This document shows, one piece after another, positions 1 through 9,032 of a DNA stretch of 64,000 bases. The translations under genes and the position numbers were made by a program. The DNA comes from Deltaproteobacteria bacterium. Its GTDB lineage: Bacteria; Myxococcota; Kuafuiibacteriia; Kuafuiibacteriales; Kuafuiibacteriaceae. The stretch spans positions 4,686,501 through 4,750,500 of the forward strand of contig JADJPE010000005.1 of the NCBI GenBank assembly GCA_016713425.1. The letters run 5' to 3'. How positions within the stretch are numbered: the stretch's first letter is position 1; the number at the start of each line of letters is the position of its first letter. The notes below the pieces were generated by a model, which saw only the letters and a list, made by a program, of their open reading frames with translations, did not search any database and had not been told where the DNA came from.

Positions 1-1
1 C

Positions 2-1759
2 CTGCCGCTTGCCGCCACGCTCCTCGCCCACGACCGGATCACGATTCGCAGGTCTTCCTGCACGGCGGGGACGTCGGGCGAGCGCCGGGAACCGAACCTC
101 GTGGAGTACGCAGTCATGAAGGGACGGTCGAACTATCTGTGTCTCGACCGCCTCGATCGCCGGCAGCAGCAGGCGGCCTTCGATTTTGGTGACGGGGCGT
201 TGACGAAGATCGCGCGCTGGGCGTCCGAAACGGAGCGCGGCGACCGCGCAGAGCTCGGATGGCTGAGCGAATCCTCCACGCTTTGGGACGAACTGGATGC
301 GCGTTCGGAGATCTGCTCGGGCACAAAGTGCCCACGGTACGACGATTGCTTCGTGCATCGAATGCGACGCGAAGCGGAGAACGCGGACGTCGTCATCGTG
401 AACCACCATCTCCTGTTGGCCGATCTGGCGCTGAAAGCGGAGCAGTCGCTTACGAGCGCGGGCCGGACGTTCGGTGCGGTCGTGCCGGATGCCGATGTAC
501 TGATCGTGGACGAGGCGCACGCGATCGAAGAGACCGCCTCTGAGTACTTTGGCGGACAGGTCTCGACCCGCATGCTGGACCAGCTCGGAAAGGACGTGCA
601 CGCCTTCGCCGAGGGGCGCCGCGACCGGCCCGATCTCGATGCGTTGTGGGGGCGCGCCGCGCACGAAGCCGGCGCGATCTTCGATGCTGCGCCCGAAGCC
701 GACGGACGGACGCGATGGGCGGAGCGCCTGCCGAACGCCTCGAGGGATAGGGACAAGGACAAGGATAAGGCCTCGAAGGCCTTTGAGGCGCTTGCGGAGT
801 TCCTCGAGACATCGGTTGGATCCGAGGGCGAGGGAGAGGGGCTGGCGCGCCGTGCTCGGCAAATCGGCCAGTCTCTCACGTTCGTGGTCCAGGGCGACGA
901 CCCCGACTTCGTGTATTGGTCGGAGCGACGCGCAAAGAGCGTATCGCTGGGCGCTTCGCCGATCGTGGTCGCCGATCTGCTCCGTCGTTTCATGTACCCG
1001 CGCTTCGAGACGACCGTCATGACGAGCGCGACTCTGTCGACGGGCGAGGCGAGTTGCGCGTTTTTTCGGAAGTCGGTGGGGGCTCCGGACGACACGACGA
1101 CGCATGTCTTGTCTTCTCCGTTCGATTTTTCGACTCAAGCGGCCCTTTTCTTGCCGTCGTATTCGCGGTCGCCGGACGATGCGCGTGCGCTCCTGGACGT
1201 CATCGAGACTGGCTACGATCTGATCTCGATGACGGGCGGCGGGGCTCTTTTTCTGTTCACGAGTCATCGCGTGATGCGGGCCGCGCACGCCGCGCTCGTC
1301 TCACGCCTTCCGTATCCGGTGCTGCTCCAGGGAGAGATGCCGAAGCGCATGCTGGTGCGTGCTTTCGTCGAGCAGGCGCCGGCCGTTTTGTTCGCGACGG
1401 CGAGTTTCTGGGAGGGCATCGACGTCCCCGGCGATCCGCTTCGTTTGGTCCTGATCGACCGCCTTCCGTTCGATGCGCCGAATGATCCGGTGGTGTCGGC
1501 CCGTGCGAGTCGCATCGAAGCTGAAGGCGGCAGTGGCTTCACGATGTACCAGCTGCCCCGGGCGATTCTTCGTCTGAAGCAGGGATTCGGACGGTTGATT
1601 CGTTCGAGCGCCGACTTGGGCATTGTCGCCATCCTCGACCCGCGCCTTCGAACGCGAGGCTACGGGAAGCGGATTCTGCGGGCATTGCCTGAAGCGCAGG
1701 TCTTTGAGGATCGGGCTCTCCTTGGCCTGTGGTGGGCAGAGAAGAAGGCCCGGGACTAA
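2..1759 (+). CDS. DinG/XPD-type ATP-dependent DNA helicase, 5' end missing
   Basis: Superfamily 2 iron-sulfur helicase of the DinG/XPD group, which unwinds DNA 5' to 3' during repair or R-loop removal. The frame is open from base 2, so the gene starts outside the window; the first clearly family-like stretch is MKGRSNYLCL. Numbered from the internal GTG at 101, four cysteines (C14, C72, C77, C83) have the spacing of the 4Fe-4S cluster ligands. A DEAH box (VDEAHAIEE) and the C-terminal motif QGFGRLIRS are present. The Walker A region is not in the window. The segment before base 101 is a poor family match and could hold a local frame error. A six-base repeat (Asp-Lys runs) lies near 750-770. 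Confidence 0.85.
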   Translation: MPLAATLLAHDRITIRRSSCTAGTSGERREPNLVEYAVMKGRSNYLCLDRLDRRQQQAAFDFGDGALTKIARWASETERGDRAELGWLSESSTLWDELDARSEICSGTKCPRYDDCFVHRMRREAENADVVIVNHHLLLADLALKAEQSLTSAGRTFGAVVPDADVLIVDEAHAIEETASEYFGGQVSTRMLDQLGKDVHAFAEGRRDRPDLDALWGRAAHEAGAIFDAAPEADGRTRWAERLPNASRDRDKDKDKASKAFEALAEFLETSVGSEGEGEGLARRARQIGQSLTFVVQGDDPDFVYWSERRAKSVSLGASPIVVADLLRRFMYPRFETTVMTSATLSTGEASCAFFRKSVGAPDDTTTHVLSSPFDFSTQAALFLPSYSRSPDDARALLDVIETGYDLISMTGGGALFLFTSHRVMRAAHAALVSRLPYPVLLQGEMPKRMLVRAFVEQAPAVLFATASFWEGIDVPGDPLRLVLIDRLPFDAPNDPVVSARASRIEAEGGSGFTMYQLPRAILRLKQGFGRLIRSSADLGIVAILDPRLRTRGYGKRILRALPEAQVFEDRALLGLWWAEKKARD

Positions 1760-1974
1760 CCGAACCGCCGGCCTGACAGCCTCGGGAAGGGTGGGCGAAG
1801 GTGTGCGCCCTGGTGCACGGCCGATCGATCTCTCGGCCAGGCGCTGGGTGTTCGACCGGGTGACCGTATGGGCTCGGCCGTTCCATAATCCCACGGGGCT
1901 ACTCGCTCGCGCCAAAGACTGATAGCTCATCGACCGAGGCTGGGTCATTTGGGGTGAAGCGAAACGAGGACGAC

Positions 1975-4398
1975 ATGGCAGACGGTGCGATCGATCAAGA
2001 CGACTTCTCGGAGCTCCCGGGTGAGCTCGCTCTCTTGCCGATTCGAGATCTGGTCGTGTTTCCGTTCATGGTCGTTCCGCTCTTCGTCAGTCGGGAGCTT
2101 TCGATCGGGGCGGTAGAACACGCATACTCGGATGACCGTCTGCTCTTTCTTTGCACGCAGAAGAGTGAAGTCGCGGATGAGCCAGAGGTTCGCGACCTTT
2201 ATACGATTGGAACGATCGGCAAGATCCTTCGAATGCGGAAGTTGCCCGACGGGCAGCTCAAGGTTCTGGTCCAGGGACTCAAGCGGGCACGTCTCGAGCG
2301 TGTCGTGCGGGAGCGGCCGACCCTGGTGGTGCAGGTCGAGGTGCTGGAAGAGATCGCACCCGAGCCGAACGATCCGGTCGAGGTCGAAGGCCTCATCCGC
2401 GCCGTGAAGGAATCGCTGCGCGGGCTCTCCGACGTGGGCAAAGGTCTCCCCCAGGATGTCATGACGGTTCTGCTCGGCCTCGGGGAGCCGGGCGCGCTCG
2501 CCGATCTCGTCGCTTCGAATCTTGGTCTTCGTGTTCCCGCGGCCCAGGCCGTGCTTGAAGCGGCATCGACGCTCGATCGCCTGCGGCGGGTCAATGACGC
2601 GCTCGCGAAGGAGGTCGAGGTCGTTGCCTGGCAACAGAAGATTCAGACCCAGGCGAAGGAGGAGATGTCACGGGCTCAGCGGGAGTACTTCCTACGCGAG
2701 CAATTGAAGCAAATCCGGCAGGAACTGGGGGATCTCGACGACAAGCTCGAGGAGATCGAAGCGCTCAGGACGCGCCTGGCCGAGGCGCGGCTTCCGCCCG
2801 AGGCGGCGCGCGAAGCGGAGAAGCAGCTTCGGCGGCTCGAGGGGATGAACTCCGACGCGGCCGAGGCGAGCGTCGTGCGCACGTACCTCGACTGGCTTGC
2901 GGACTTGCCGTGGTCGAAGCTTTCGGTCGATCGCATCGATTTGGCGAGGGCGGCGGAGATCCTCGACGAGGATCACTACGGCCTTGCTCACGTGAAGGAC
3001 CGGATCCTCGAATACTTGGCGGTTCTCAAGTTGAAGGGCGATCACAAGGGACCGATCCTTTGCTTCGTTGGGCCGCCGGGGGTAGGCAAGACGAGTCTCG
3101 GCCGCTCGATTGCGCGCGCGGTTGGGCGCGAGTTCGTGCGTATCTCGCTCGGCGGGGTCCATGACGAGTCGGAGATTCGGGGGCATCGCCGTACGTACGT
3201 CGGCGCGATGCCGGGACGAATCATCAGCGGCCTCAAGCAAGCGGGCACGCGGAATCCTGTCTTCTTGGTCGACGAGCTCGATAAGGTCGGGAGCGATGTG
3301 CGCGGAGATCCCGCGGCGGCGTTGCTCGAGGTGCTCGATCCCGAGCAGAACGGGACGTTCCGCGACAACTATTTGAACTTGCCGTTTGATCTTTCGCGTG
3401 TGCTGTTCGTCGCGACCGCCAACCAAGAGGAGCCGATTCAGTCGGCGCTCCGCGATCGAATGGAGATCATTCACTTGGCCGGCTACGATCTGGAGGAGAA
3501 GGTTCAGATCGCAAGGCGCTACTTGATCCCTAAGCAGAAGGCGGAGTGCGGCCTTCATACGGATGAGGTCGATGTGGGCGTGCCCGCGCTCGAGGCGATC
3601 ATCGAGCGCTACACACGCGAAGCGGGGCTCCGCGGTCTCGAGCGGCGGTTGGCCGCGATCTCGCGCAAGATCGCGCGGAAGTTCGCCGAAGGGCAGCGGC
3701 GTCGGGTGCGGGTGCGGGCGAAGGACCTCGAGAAGTACCTGGGCCCGCGCCAGCACGACCCCGAAGCTCCCGACGACGTCGATCAGATCGGCCTGGCTTC
3801 GGGGCTTGCGTGGACACCCGCTGGCGGCGTGATTCTCCACGTCGAAGCGGCTTCAATGGTGGGCAAAGGGGGCCTGACCCTGACGGGTCAACTCGGGTCG
3901 GTCATGAAGGAGTCGGCGCACGCTGCGCTCTCCTGGGCTCGGTCGCGCGCCAAAGAACTTGGGCTGGATGTGGAAGCCTTTGGTCAACGCGAGCTTCACG
4001 TGCACGTTCCGCTGGGGGCGATTCCGAAAGATGGTCCGTCCGCCGGCATCACGATCGCCGTGGCCATCATGTCGCTTCTGACGCACTTGCCGGTGCGGCG
4101 CGACGTGGCGATGACGGGCGAGGTAACGCTTCGCGGGCGCGTGTTGGCGGTGGGTGGACTTAGACAGAAGCTCTTGGCCGCACTTCGGGCAGGGATCACC
4201 CACGTGATCATTCCGCTGGCCAACGAGCCCGATTTGGCCGAGATTCCCGATCGCTTGCGCCAGAAGCTCCGGCTGCATTTGGTGCGCGAGCTCGACGAGG
4301 TGCTCGATATCGCTCTGGTTGGCTTCGTGCCGGCACGAGATAGTCTCGCTTCGGGCACCCCAAAGCCGACAACGTCGCCTCATGTCGGATTGGCTTAG
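1975..4398 (+). CDS. lon: ATP-dependent endopeptidase Lon
   Basis: Lon protease, a cytoplasmic AAA+ serine protease that removes damaged and regulatory proteins. The order is N-terminal substrate domain, coiled coil, AAA+ module and C-terminal protease. With the start at ATG 1975 (GAGGA at 1966-1970), Walker A GPPGVGKT is at residues 366-373 and the catalytic dyad is Ser689 (in KDGPSAG) and Lys732, with the 43-residue spacing usual for Lon. An upstream in-frame GTG at 1954 would add seven residues but has no better ribosome site. The length of 807 residues is typical. The stop codon TAG is the first three bases of an 11-bp tandem repeat. Confidence 0.97.
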   Translation: MADGAIDQDDFSELPGELALLPIRDLVVFPFMVVPLFVSRELSIGAVEHAYSDDRLLFLCTQKSEVADEPEVRDLYTIGTIGKILRMRKLPDGQLKVLVQGLKRARLERVVRERPTLVVQVEVLEEIAPEPNDPVEVEGLIRAVKESLRGLSDVGKGLPQDVMTVLLGLGEPGALADLVASNLGLRVPAAQAVLEAASTLDRLRRVNDALAKEVEVVAWQQKIQTQAKEEMSRAQREYFLREQLKQIRQELGDLDDKLEEIEALRTRLAEARLPPEAAREAEKQLRRLEGMNSDAAEASVVRTYLDWLADLPWSKLSVDRIDLARAAEILDEDHYGLAHVKDRILEYLAVLKLKGDHKGPILCFVGPPGVGKTSLGRSIARAVGREFVRISLGGVHDESEIRGHRRTYVGAMPGRIISGLKQAGTRNPVFLVDELDKVGSDVRGDPAAALLEVLDPEQNGTFRDNYLNLPFDLSRVLFVATANQEEPIQSALRDRMEIIHLAGYDLEEKVQIARRYLIPKQKAECGLHTDEVDVGVPALEAIIERYTREAGLRGLERRLAAISRKIARKFAEGQRRRVRVRAKDLEKYLGPRQHDPEAPDDVDQIGLASGLAWTPAGGVILHVEAASMVGKGGLTLTGQLGSVMKESAHAALSWARSRAKELGLDVEAFGQRELHVHVPLGAIPKDGPSAGITIAVAIMSLLTHLPVRRDVAMTGEVTLRGRVLAVGGLRQKLLAALRAGITHVIIPLANEPDLAEIPDRLRQKLRLHLVRELDEVLDIALVGFVPARDSLASGTPKPTTSPHVGLA

Positions 4399-4483
4399 GC
4401 TTGGTCCAAGATTGGCCTAAGATTTGTCTAAGACTTGCATAGGAGCTGCCTAAGAGCTGCCTAAGAGCTGCGAAGACTGGCGC
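4396..4483. repeat. Degenerate 11-bp tandem repeat after lon
   Basis: About eight consecutive 11-bp units related to taagagctgcc run from the lon stop codon. The two units at 4451-4461 and 4462-4472 differ only at the last base; units become more diverged toward lon. The rest of the lon-GTPase gap (to 4678) shows no gene. Confidence 0.75.
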
Positions 4484-4678
4484 GCAGCCTGCGATCGCTT
4501 TCCTTGCGTGTATGGCCGGGTGGGTGAGGCCCTTCGACCGAGATCTGTCCCCCACGGCCTGGTCGGCGTATGCTTCCAGTCGACCCTTGGACGCGGTGGG
4601 CCCGGGGCAAGCTGAGCTCGCGGCGGCTGAGCTTGGGCGTGCGGGATTTGGGGAGTTGGAAAGGGAACGGAACCGGCG

Positions 4679-5371
4679 GTGCAGTTCAATACGAAGGACA
4701 AAGAGCTGGCGTTGAAGGTCGTCTACTATGGCCCGGCCTTATCGGGGAAGACGACGAACATCCAGAAACTCCACGAGCTCTTGGATCCGGAGGCTCGAGG
4801 CCGTTTGATGACCCTCGACACCAAGGGCGATCGCACGCTCTTCTTCGACCTCTTGCCGGTCCACTTTTCGACGCGATCGGGCTTTCGGATCAAGCTCAAG
4901 CTGTTCACGGTGCCCGGCCAGGTCATCCACGAAACCACACGAAGGATCGTGCTGGCAGGGACCGACGCCATCTGTTTCATCGCGGACTCCCAACGTTCGC
5001 AGCGAAGCGCGAACAACGAGGCGTTCAAGGGCATGCGCCGAAACTTGAAGGCCAACGCGCTCGACCCGAAGCGCATCCCCGTGGTCATCCAGTTCAACAA
5101 GCGCGATCTCCCGGACGCGCAGTCGGAAGCCGAGCTTGCGCACTACGAAGGGAAGGGCCCGGAGCCGATCTTCCGTGCCGTCGCCACGCGGGGAGAGGGC
5201 GTGGTCGAGACGTTGCGCGGGTGCCTGAATCTTCTGTGGGATGTGCTCGACGCCGAGCTCGACTTTCGTCGAAAGCTGGGCATCACCAAGGACGAGTTCA
5301 TGGAGAACATCTTTGGGAGTCTGCGCAACCAAGCGGCGGGATTCGAAGGCAAAGAGGCGAGACAGCGGTGA
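4679..5371 (+). CDS. MglA-like small Ras-type GTPase
   Basis: Small GTPase of the MglA family, bacterial Ras-like switches that set cell polarity and motility in myxobacteria. The P-loop GPALSGKT is at residues 18-25, the switch-2 region reads TVPGQ, and the base-specificity motif NKRD is at 140-143. At 230 residues it is longer than classical MglA (about 195); the extra C-terminal helix-rich tail (about residues 195-230) is not part of the core fold. The P-loop has ALS where MglA has GLC. The start is GTG. The stop overlaps the start of the next gene (GTGA at 5368-5371), so the two are translationally coupled. It is a paralogue or distant relative rather than demonstrably the motility MglA. 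Confidence 0.9.
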   Translation: MQFNTKDKELALKVVYYGPALSGKTTNIQKLHELLDPEARGRLMTLDTKGDRTLFFDLLPVHFSTRSGFRIKLKLFTVPGQVIHETTRRIVLAGTDAICFIADSQRSQRSANNEAFKGMRRNLKANALDPKRIPVVIQFNKRDLPDAQSEAELAHYEGKGPEPIFRAVATRGEGVVETLRGCLNLLWDVLDAELDFRRKLGITKDEFMENIFGSLRNQAAGFEGKEARQR

Positions 5372-6870
5372 ACGCAGAGATGGGGGTCGGCAGCGCTCAC
5401 CTGCCGATCATCGAAGACGAGGTTGTCGAATACAGCCAGCCTCCAAAGACGGCGTCGAGCTCGATCCTCGAGCGGACGATGTCTTTGGCCGAGCTGCTCG
5501 ACATGAACGCGTTTCGCGACGTTTGTACGAGTTTTGTCGACCTCTACCGGATCGGCATCAAGATCTTCGACGCCGACGGAACGAAGCTCATCGACATTCG
5601 GGTGGGCAACACCGAGTGGTGTGGCTACATCTTTCAGAACGCGCGTGGGCGTTCGTTGTGTACCGAGCTCGTCACGCGGATCAAGCAGTTCAGCTATCCC
5701 GGCCTCCCGGATGGCCAGGTCGTCGAACAAACCTGCTTCTCGGGCCTCAAGTACCTCATCACGTCGATCTCGTACGGCGGCGATGTGCTCGGGCGCGTCG
5801 TTTATGGGCCGTTCATGCCGGAGGTGCTGTCGGCACCGGGCGCTGAGGTTGGCACGTTCGGCGATGGCTTTGAACCGGAGCGACTTTGGGCGCATGGGCA
5901 CAAGATCCGGCGGGTCTCGGACGAGAAGGTCCTTCAGATACTCGCGAACTTCCGCTCGGTCGTCGACACAACCACGTTCGTGGCGATGAAGGCCTACCTG
6001 ACGCAGCAGCTTCACGTCGAATCGATCACGGCGAGCTACAACGAACTCGCAGAGTCGAACCGAAAGCTTCGCGAATCGCTCGAGAAGCTTCGTGAACTCG
6101 ATCGCCTCAAGTCGAACTTCTTGGCGATGGTGAGTCATGAGCTTCGAACGCCGCTCACCAGCGTCATCGGCTATTCCGAGATGTTGGCCGAAGGTTTGGC
6201 CGGCGAGCTGACGGAAGAACAGAAGGCGTACGCCACGACGATTCGCGATAAGGGCGAAAGCCTTCTGGAGCTTATTGGCTCGCTTCTCGACATGTCTAAG
6301 ATCGAGGCGGGTGCGATGCGGCTCAACTTGTCGGATGTCGAGGTGGGCCCGCTCGTGGAGGGGGCGAAGAGCTATGTTGTGCCGCAGGCGCAGCGAAAGT
6401 CGGTCGAGCTCATCGTGGACGTCCAACCCGACCTTCCGCGCCTGCGTGCCGACCGCGAGAAGCTGAGGCAGTGCTTGATCAACCTGCTTGGGAACTCGGT
6501 GAAGTTCACGCCGTCCGGCGGACAGATTCGGCTTGGCGCGTCGGTGTTCGTTGGGGCCCGCCGTATGGCGGTCGACGATGGGCGCTTCGGGCCGCCCGAT
6601 GAGACGTTCGTGCGGCTCGATGTGAGCGATACGGGCATTGGGATCCCGGCCGACAAGCTCGAGGCGGTCTTCGAGCGGTTCTATCAGGTCGACAACTCGA
6701 TTACGCGTGAGTACGGGGGCACCGGCCTCGGGCTTGCCATTGTGAAGCGATTCGTGGAGGCCCACGAGGGTGAGGTCTGGCTTGAAACGCGCGAGGGCGT
6801 AGGGACGACCTTCTCGCTCTTGATACCCATCGAACGCACGATGGAGGCGACCGAAATCGCGCTTTCGTAA
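5368..6870 (+). CDS. PocR-domain sensor histidine kinase
   Basis: Histidine kinase of 500 residues with no membrane segments, so probably cytoplasmic. Residues about 30-185 match the PocR ligand-binding fold, including the conserved cysteines (WCGYIF, SLCTEL, QTCFSGL). A short coiled coil follows. The dimerisation domain carries the phospho-acceptor His257 in SHELRTPLT, and the ATPase domain shows N-box (NLLGNSVKF), G1 (DTGIGIP) and G2 (GGTGLGLAI) motifs. The GTG start overlaps the stop of the MglA-like GTPase, so the kinase and GTPase are made together and probably act in one pathway. No response regulator is adjacent. The frame is open further upstream, but that part is inside the GTPase gene. 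Confidence 0.9.
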   Translation: MNAEMGVGSAHLPIIEDEVVEYSQPPKTASSSILERTMSLAELLDMNAFRDVCTSFVDLYRIGIKIFDADGTKLIDIRVGNTEWCGYIFQNARGRSLCTELVTRIKQFSYPGLPDGQVVEQTCFSGLKYLITSISYGGDVLGRVVYGPFMPEVLSAPGAEVGTFGDGFEPERLWAHGHKIRRVSDEKVLQILANFRSVVDTTTFVAMKAYLTQQLHVESITASYNELAESNRKLRESLEKLRELDRLKSNFLAMVSHELRTPLTSVIGYSEMLAEGLAGELTEEQKAYATTIRDKGESLLELIGSLLDMSKIEAGAMRLNLSDVEVGPLVEGAKSYVVPQAQRKSVELIVDVQPDLPRLRADREKLRQCLINLLGNSVKFTPSGGQIRLGASVFVGARRMAVDDGRFGPPDETFVRLDVSDTGIGIPADKLEAVFERFYQVDNSITREYGGTGLGLAIVKRFVEAHEGEVWLETREGVGTTFSLLIPIERTMEATEIALS

Positions 6871-6928
6871 GCGGACGGAAACTTACAGCTTGCCGGAATG
6901 TCGCGGCCTTCGATAGCTTCCGGGCCGC

Positions 6929-7684
6929 ATGACAGAAGTGCCCTCTGGACAGTCGCTTGGATTTAGACGCGTTCTCTTGAAGCTCTCCGGTGAGGCGCTT
7001 TCCGCCGACGGCAAGTCGATTAGCCCGGCCACGCTTCTTCGGCTCAGTGAAGAGATCCAGCAGGTCCATTCGCTCGGGGTTCAGGTGGGTCTCGTGATCG
7101 GCGGGGGCAACATCTTCCGCGGGGTTTCGGCCGCCACCTCGGGGATGGACCGAGCGAATGCGGACTATATGGGTATGTTGGCGACCACCATCAACGCGCT
7201 CGCTCTCCAGGATGCGCTCGAGAAGGCCGGCCTCGAAACTCGAGTCCAGTGCGCCATCGAGATGAAGCAGATCGCGGAACCCTACATCCGACGTCGGGCC
7301 GTTCGGCACCTCGAGAAGGGGCGGGTGGTTATCTTCGCGGCCGGAACGGGGAATCCATACTTCACGACCGACACCGCGGCCTCTCTTCGAGCGATGGAGA
7401 TCAATGCCGAGGCGATCCTGAAGGCGACCAAGGTCGACGGGGTGTATGAAGCCGATCCGGTGCATCATCCGGAGGCTCGATTGTTCGCCAGGGTGAGCTA
7501 TCTTGATGCGCTCAACCGGGGCTTGAAGGTGATGGATGCGACGGCGATATCGCTTTGTATGGACAACAGCCTCCCCATCATTGTGTTTGCTATGAACACG
7601 CCGGGAAATCTCAGGCGAGTCGTTGCGGGAGAAGAGGTCGGGACTTTGGTTTCAAAGGGTGAGACTGAGTTTCGTGACCGTTGA
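6929..7684 (+). CDS. pyrH: UMP kinase
   Basis: Uridylate kinase of the amino-acid-kinase fold; phosphorylates UMP to UDP in pyrimidine nucleotide synthesis. Motifs include LKLSGEAL near the N-terminus, IGGGNIFRG, and GTGNPYFTTDTAA. The 251-residue length is normal. It opens the usual bacterial order pyrH-frr-uppS-cdsA-rseP. The ATG at 6929 is preceded by a short gap after the histidine kinase. Confidence 0.97.
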   Translation: MTEVPSGQSLGFRRVLLKLSGEALSADGKSISPATLLRLSEEIQQVHSLGVQVGLVIGGGNIFRGVSAATSGMDRANADYMGMLATTINALALQDALEKAGLETRVQCAIEMKQIAEPYIRRRAVRHLEKGRVVIFAAGTGNPYFTTDTAASLRAMEINAEAILKATKVDGVYEADPVHHPEARLFARVSYLDALNRGLKVMDATAISLCMDNSLPIIVFAMNTPGNLRRVVAGEEVGTLVSKGETEFRDR

Positions 7685-7704
7685 AGGGTGAAGGGGTACC
7701 AGCG

Positions 7705-8265
7705 ATGCAAGACGAAGTGATCTCAACTCTCAAAGAGCAAGGCGAAGAGGCGACTTCAGCGCTTCAGAAGGCTTTGGCGCGCATCCGCACGGGGCGCGCG
7801 AACCTTTCGATGCTCGACAGCGTTCGGGTCGAGTACTATGGGTCGAAGTCCCCGCTGAACCAGATGGCCACGCTGACCGTGGTCGATCCGCGGCTCATCA
7901 CGATCAAGCCGTTCGATCGTTCGACGCTCGGCGAGATCGAGCGTGTGCTGCGCGCGACCTCTGACCTCGGGATTTCGCCGCAGAACGACGGTGAGAAGAT
8001 CATGTTGCCCATCCCGCCGTTGACCGAAGAGCGCCGGCGCGAGTTCACGAAGGTGGCGAAGGCGAAGGGCGAAGAGGCGAAGATCTCCATTCGGAATGCG
8101 CGTCGCGATGCCAACGAGATGCTCAAGGAGCTCGAGAAGGCCGGTGAGCTTCCCGAAGACGATGCGAAGAGGGCACAAGCCGAGGTTCAGAAGATCACCG
8201 ACGAGTACGTCAAGATCTTCGAGGACACCGTGGCCAAGAAGGAAAAGGAGATCATGGAGGTCTGA
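7705..8265 (+). CDS. frr: Ribosome recycling factor
   Basis: Ribosome recycling factor, which splits post-termination ribosomes together with EF-G. The ATG at 7705 gives 186 residues, the family length; purine-rich AAGGGTGAAGGGG lies just upstream. An in-frame TTG at 7681 overlaps the pyrH stop but would add a non-family extension. RIRTGRAN, the conserved loop, is seen near residue 30. The stop overlaps the next start as TGATG. Confidence 0.97.
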   Translation: MQDEVISTLKEQGEEATSALQKALARIRTGRANLSMLDSVRVEYYGSKSPLNQMATLTVVDPRLITIKPFDRSTLGEIERVLRATSDLGISPQNDGEKIMLPIPPLTEERRREFTKVAKAKGEEAKISIRNARRDANEMLKELEKAGELPEDDAKRAQAEVQKITDEYVKIFEDTVAKKEKEIMEV

Positions 8266-9032
8266 TGGCGCTCGAAGACCTCCAGGCGGCGCCCGCGCCG
8301 CGTCTTGCCCCGGGACCGGTGCCTAGGCACGTCGCCATCATCATGGATGGCAATGGCCGCTGGGCCAAGAATCGGGGCTTGTCGCGTCTTCAGGGCCACG
8401 CGGAGGGCGCGAAGGCGGTCCGGACGATCACGACGACGGCGCGTGAGAACGGGATCGCGGCGCTGACGCTGTATGCCTTCTCGATGCAGAACTGGCAGCG
8501 CCCGGACGAAGAGGTCGACCACCTGATGACCCTTCTCTTCGACTACCTCGACATGGAGCGCGCGACGATTCTCGACAATGGCATTCGGCTGAAGGCCCTT
8601 GGCCAGCTCGAACGTCTTCCTGGAAACGTGCGCGATCGGTTGCGGCGCCTCGAGCAAGACTCAGCCAGCAACAAGGCCATGGTTCTGTCCTTGGCGCTGT
8701 CCTACGGCGGTCGTGAGGAGATCGTTGCCGCGTGCCAGGCGATCGCGCGTCGGGTGGCGGCGGGCGAAGTGGCGCCGGGCGCAATCGACGAGGCGATGCT
8801 CGAAGCGTTCATGTTCACGAAGGATCTTCCGCCGCTCGACCTGATCGTTCGAACGAGCGGCGAAATGCGCCTTTCGAATTTCTTGCTTTGGCAGGCCGCG
8901 TACGCCGAGCTGGTCGTGACCGACGTTCTATGGCCTGACTTCGGTCCTTCGACATTTTTCGACTGCATCGAGACCTATCGCCGGCGCGAACGTCGCTTCG
9001 GATTGACTGGGGCGCAAGTCCAAGGACCCTGA
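8265..9032 (+). CDS. uppS: Isoprenyl transferase (undecaprenyl diphosphate synthase)
   Basis: Cis-prenyltransferase that makes undecaprenyl diphosphate, the lipid carrier for peptidoglycan and O-antigen. The catalytic motif MDGNGRWA, the GHxxG substrate loop (QGHAEGAK) and the signature RTSGEMRLSNFLLWQ are present, followed by the conserved WPDF. The length of 255 residues is normal. The ATG overlaps the frr stop by one base, indicating translational coupling. Confidence 0.97.
   Translation: MALEDLQAAPAPRLAPGPVPRHVAIIMDGNGRWAKNRGLSRLQGHAEGAKAVRTITTTARENGIAALTLYAFSMQNWQRPDEEVDHLMTLLFDYLDMERATILDNGIRLKALGQLERLPGNVRDRLRRLEQDSASNKAMVLSLALSYGGREEIVAACQAIARRVAAGEVAPGAIDEAMLEAFMFTKDLPPLDLIVRTSGEMRLSNFLLWQAAYAELVVTDVLWPDFGPSTFFDCIETYRRRERRFGLTGAQVQGP

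Noticed and set aside
2692..3840. Long minus-strand open frame opposite lon
   Set aside because: It lies entirely within lon, has no family features and is the usual antisense shadow in high-GC DNA.
4570..5367. N-terminal extension of the histidine kinase frame
   Set aside because: The frame is open but lies over the GTPase gene and encodes low-complexity, unconserved sequence. The GTG at 5368 fits the coupling.
5143..6765. 540-residue minus-strand frame opposite the histidine kinase
   Set aside because: Shadow of a well-supported gene; no recognisable motif.
6892..6915. Promoter TTGCCG-18-TAGCTT before pyrH
   Set aside because: Weak match at both boxes and too close to the ATG to be convincing.
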